From assembly GCA_030668755.1 (NCBI GenBank), contig DAOVEW010000039.1:1-7309 (forward strand): 7,309 bases of DNA, read 5' to 3'. Within the stretch, counting starts at the first letter, position 1; each line of letters opens with the position of its first letter. Of the stretch, positions 7,001 to 7,309 are shown one piece after another. Origin of the DNA: Bacillota bacterium (GTDB lineage: Bacteria; Armatimonadota; Hebobacteria; Hebobacterales; Hebobacteraceae). The position numbers and the translations under genes are program-made. The notes under the pieces were generated by a model. It saw nothing but the letters and a program-made list of their open reading frames with translations, ran no database searches and was not told the DNA's origin.

Positions 7001-7298
7001 CGATCTCACGTCGCTGTCCAGCTTGAGCATCACCCAGGAGTGGCGGCACGAGGGCGTCACCGGCGACCAGCGCCAGAAGACCTACTGCTGGGATTACGGC
7101 GGTGGCGGCGGCTGGGATGAGGTGGACAGCCGCCTCGTTAACTGCACCGACGACACGACCGTGGTCGTGGCAGTGGCCAATCCCGCCAACTACATCTCGG
7201 CCAGCGGCGAAGTTCTCATCTACTTCCGCTGCGGGGACAACGGCAAGACGACCTTCGACCACTACATCGACTTGGTGAAGATCACCGCCTCGGAATAA
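4059..7298 (+). CDS. Large secreted multidomain protein: TSP3-like, F5/8 type C, four PKD domains
   Basis: The product has 1079 residues. A Sec signal peptide spans residues 1-30: MKAEKFSR, a hydrophobic core, and a likely cleavage at VCA|D. Residues about 31-350 form a domain I cannot name, with nine cysteines and the segments GLIYPEELEAGLIDHGL (198-214) and DYGIWITDN (282-290); it faintly resembles uncharacterised secreted actinobacterial proteins. Residues 365-440 hold three calcium-type loops: DYDGDG (365), DWDNDG (399) and DADTDGDG (426), as in thrombospondin type 3 repeats. Residues 464-588 are an F5/8 type C (discoidin, CBM32-like) domain, from NLALGKSTSGS to the ending IRELEVYG. Four PKD domains follow (594-677, 678-761, 762-844, 845-925), each with the signature around SFGD or TFGD. 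A Gly5 linker (926-930) leads to a beta-rich C-terminal domain (931-1079). No sortase motif, PEP-CTERM signal or C-terminal membrane helix is seen, so it is probably released or loosely attached. Binding of glycans or matrix is likely; a catalytic role is unproven. The start is the ATG, supported by GAGGGG upstream. Confidence 0.93.
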   Translation: MKAEKFSRVFWMVAMATAVTTLTVASAVCADLPSSVWPADKNVMYRPIPQDLGIDPYSDQLMADIKKMMKNNELRLGLGSWTMSNYVINGTNYQLEDIYVSSGYCPIGQWINDVPFPTDQVVKCTPESDTDDNTDITDPLHKLEYSFWRISHDSNGVWQRNAQGYYECENAGFVSTNSSGGNPMSCSLRGPSLSHTVGLIYPEELEAGLIDHGLCSAIPGPASLVIPPATKTDGDEFGRDEYPDRLPEIAVYRLKPSIWTDQAIEAMDWNYTEKIVAKAARDYGIWITDNSGTVHIYGNCVFAYPDADLCNANDPWEYIDGTDCTHRNTSKTYARLWDIGFICPENFEVMDTINEPYPKADRYLDYDGDGMLNAHETAFGYHDYGWFPQHNDPSNGPLDWDNDGLTNAEECQLRSDFRNQTLNPLDADTDGDGYSDYEEAYNWSADPTNQFVVPDPAWPGLPSGPNLALGKSTSGSWDNGNLAVDGDENTEAVEDSSTGDLIVDLGSVQTISRVIVMWALNGNYYARGFDIDVSTNGSDWTTINTFTRGDGGLDDTWNWTGDARYVRVNVWQEGTPWGMNIRELEVYGGGGPQPPVAEFSGNPTNGEAPLTVDFTDLSTNSPTSWDWSFGDSGTSGAQHPSHAYTSGGDYTVSLEACNSAGCDTETKPGYISVSEPQPPVADFSSDPTSGNAPLTVDFTDLSTNQPTSWSWTFGDGGTSGAQNPSHEYTAVDTYTVSLEACNGAGCDTETKVDYIEVTQGQPPVADFSGDPTSGPAPLTVDFTDLSTNSPTSWDWSFGDTGSSGAQNPSHEYTGTGKFTVSLTAANAHGQDTETKPDYITVTVAPPVADFSGSPTSGPAPLTVDFTDLSTNSPTSWDWSFGDTGSSQVQNPSHQYTGTGQFTVSLTAANVGGQDTETKPNYITVTGGGGGDYVASSYNILYGTYQSGGLADTQTSDDSYLVVQTVRLTGQQCTEIEYTFSTDLTSLSSLSITQEWRHEGVTGDQRQKTYCWDYGGGGGWDEVDSRLVNCTDDTTVVVAVANPANYISASGEVLIYFRCGDNGKTTFDHYIDLVKITASE
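5838..6833 (+). repeat. Four tandem PKD-encoding DNA repeats (about 250 bp each)
   Basis: The units are 5838-6089, 6090-6341, 6342-6590 and 6591-6833. Units 1, 3 and 4 share an identical 37-bp block at 5911-5947, 6415-6451 and 6664-6700, spaced by exactly 504 (2 x 252) and 249 bp; unit 2 differs within this block. High identity at the nucleotide level, including third codon positions, points to recent duplication or gene conversion. The repeats keep the reading frame, so unit gain or loss would change protein length without a frameshift. Confidence 0.9.
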
Positions 7299-7309
7299 CG
7301 GAGGCGCCG

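Noticed and set aside
5271..7262. 663-residue open frame on the minus strand under the large gene
   Set aside because: It is antisense to well-recognised F5/8C and PKD domains. Its Val/Gly/Arg-rich, repetitive sequence is what GC-rich repeats give in a shadow frame.

Overview
The window is G+C-rich bacterial DNA with short intergenic gaps. It suggests a free-living, carbohydrate-using bacterium. The pairing of a ThuA-domain protein with a Gfo/Idh/MocA oxidoreductase, and a large secreted protein with F5/8C and PKD domains, are both frequent in environmental lineages such as Planctomycetota, Armatimonadota and Chloroflexota. Nothing in the sequence fixes the taxon.

Left part (1-759, + strand): the 3' end of a calcineurin-like metallophosphoesterase gene that is cut by the window edge. 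It overlaps (ATGA) a 48-residue gene for a single-pass membrane protein. This pair converges on the next operon with only 3 bp between the two stop codons.

Middle (763-3795): a sugar-oxidation style module. On the minus strand a Gfo/Idh/MocA dehydrogenase gene (GTG start at 2651) is followed by a ThuA-like gene (ATG at 1437). Divergent from them, across a 206-bp gap, lies an AraC-family regulator with a cupin-like sensor domain and a double helix-turn-helix (2858-3766). Its gene ends in a hairpin that starts right after the stop codon. The likely logic is that the regulator senses a small carbohydrate-type ligand and controls the dehydrogenase/ThuA pair. No transporter or hydrolase is present in the window.

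Right part (3796-7298, + strand): a long GC-rich leader with several stem-loops and no gene precedes one large gene (4059-7298, 1079 residues). The product has a Sec signal peptide, a cysteine-rich N-terminal domain of about 320 residues that I cannot assign, three calcium-binding TSP3-like loops, an F5/8 type C domain, four tandem PKD domains, a Gly5 linker and a C-terminal beta-rich domain. It is probably an extracellular or surface carbohydrate- or matrix-binding protein.

The least explained items are the N-terminal and C-terminal domains of the large protein, its structured leader, and the small membrane protein coupled to the phosphoesterase. I saw no CRISPR array, tRNA, rRNA or insertion sequence.
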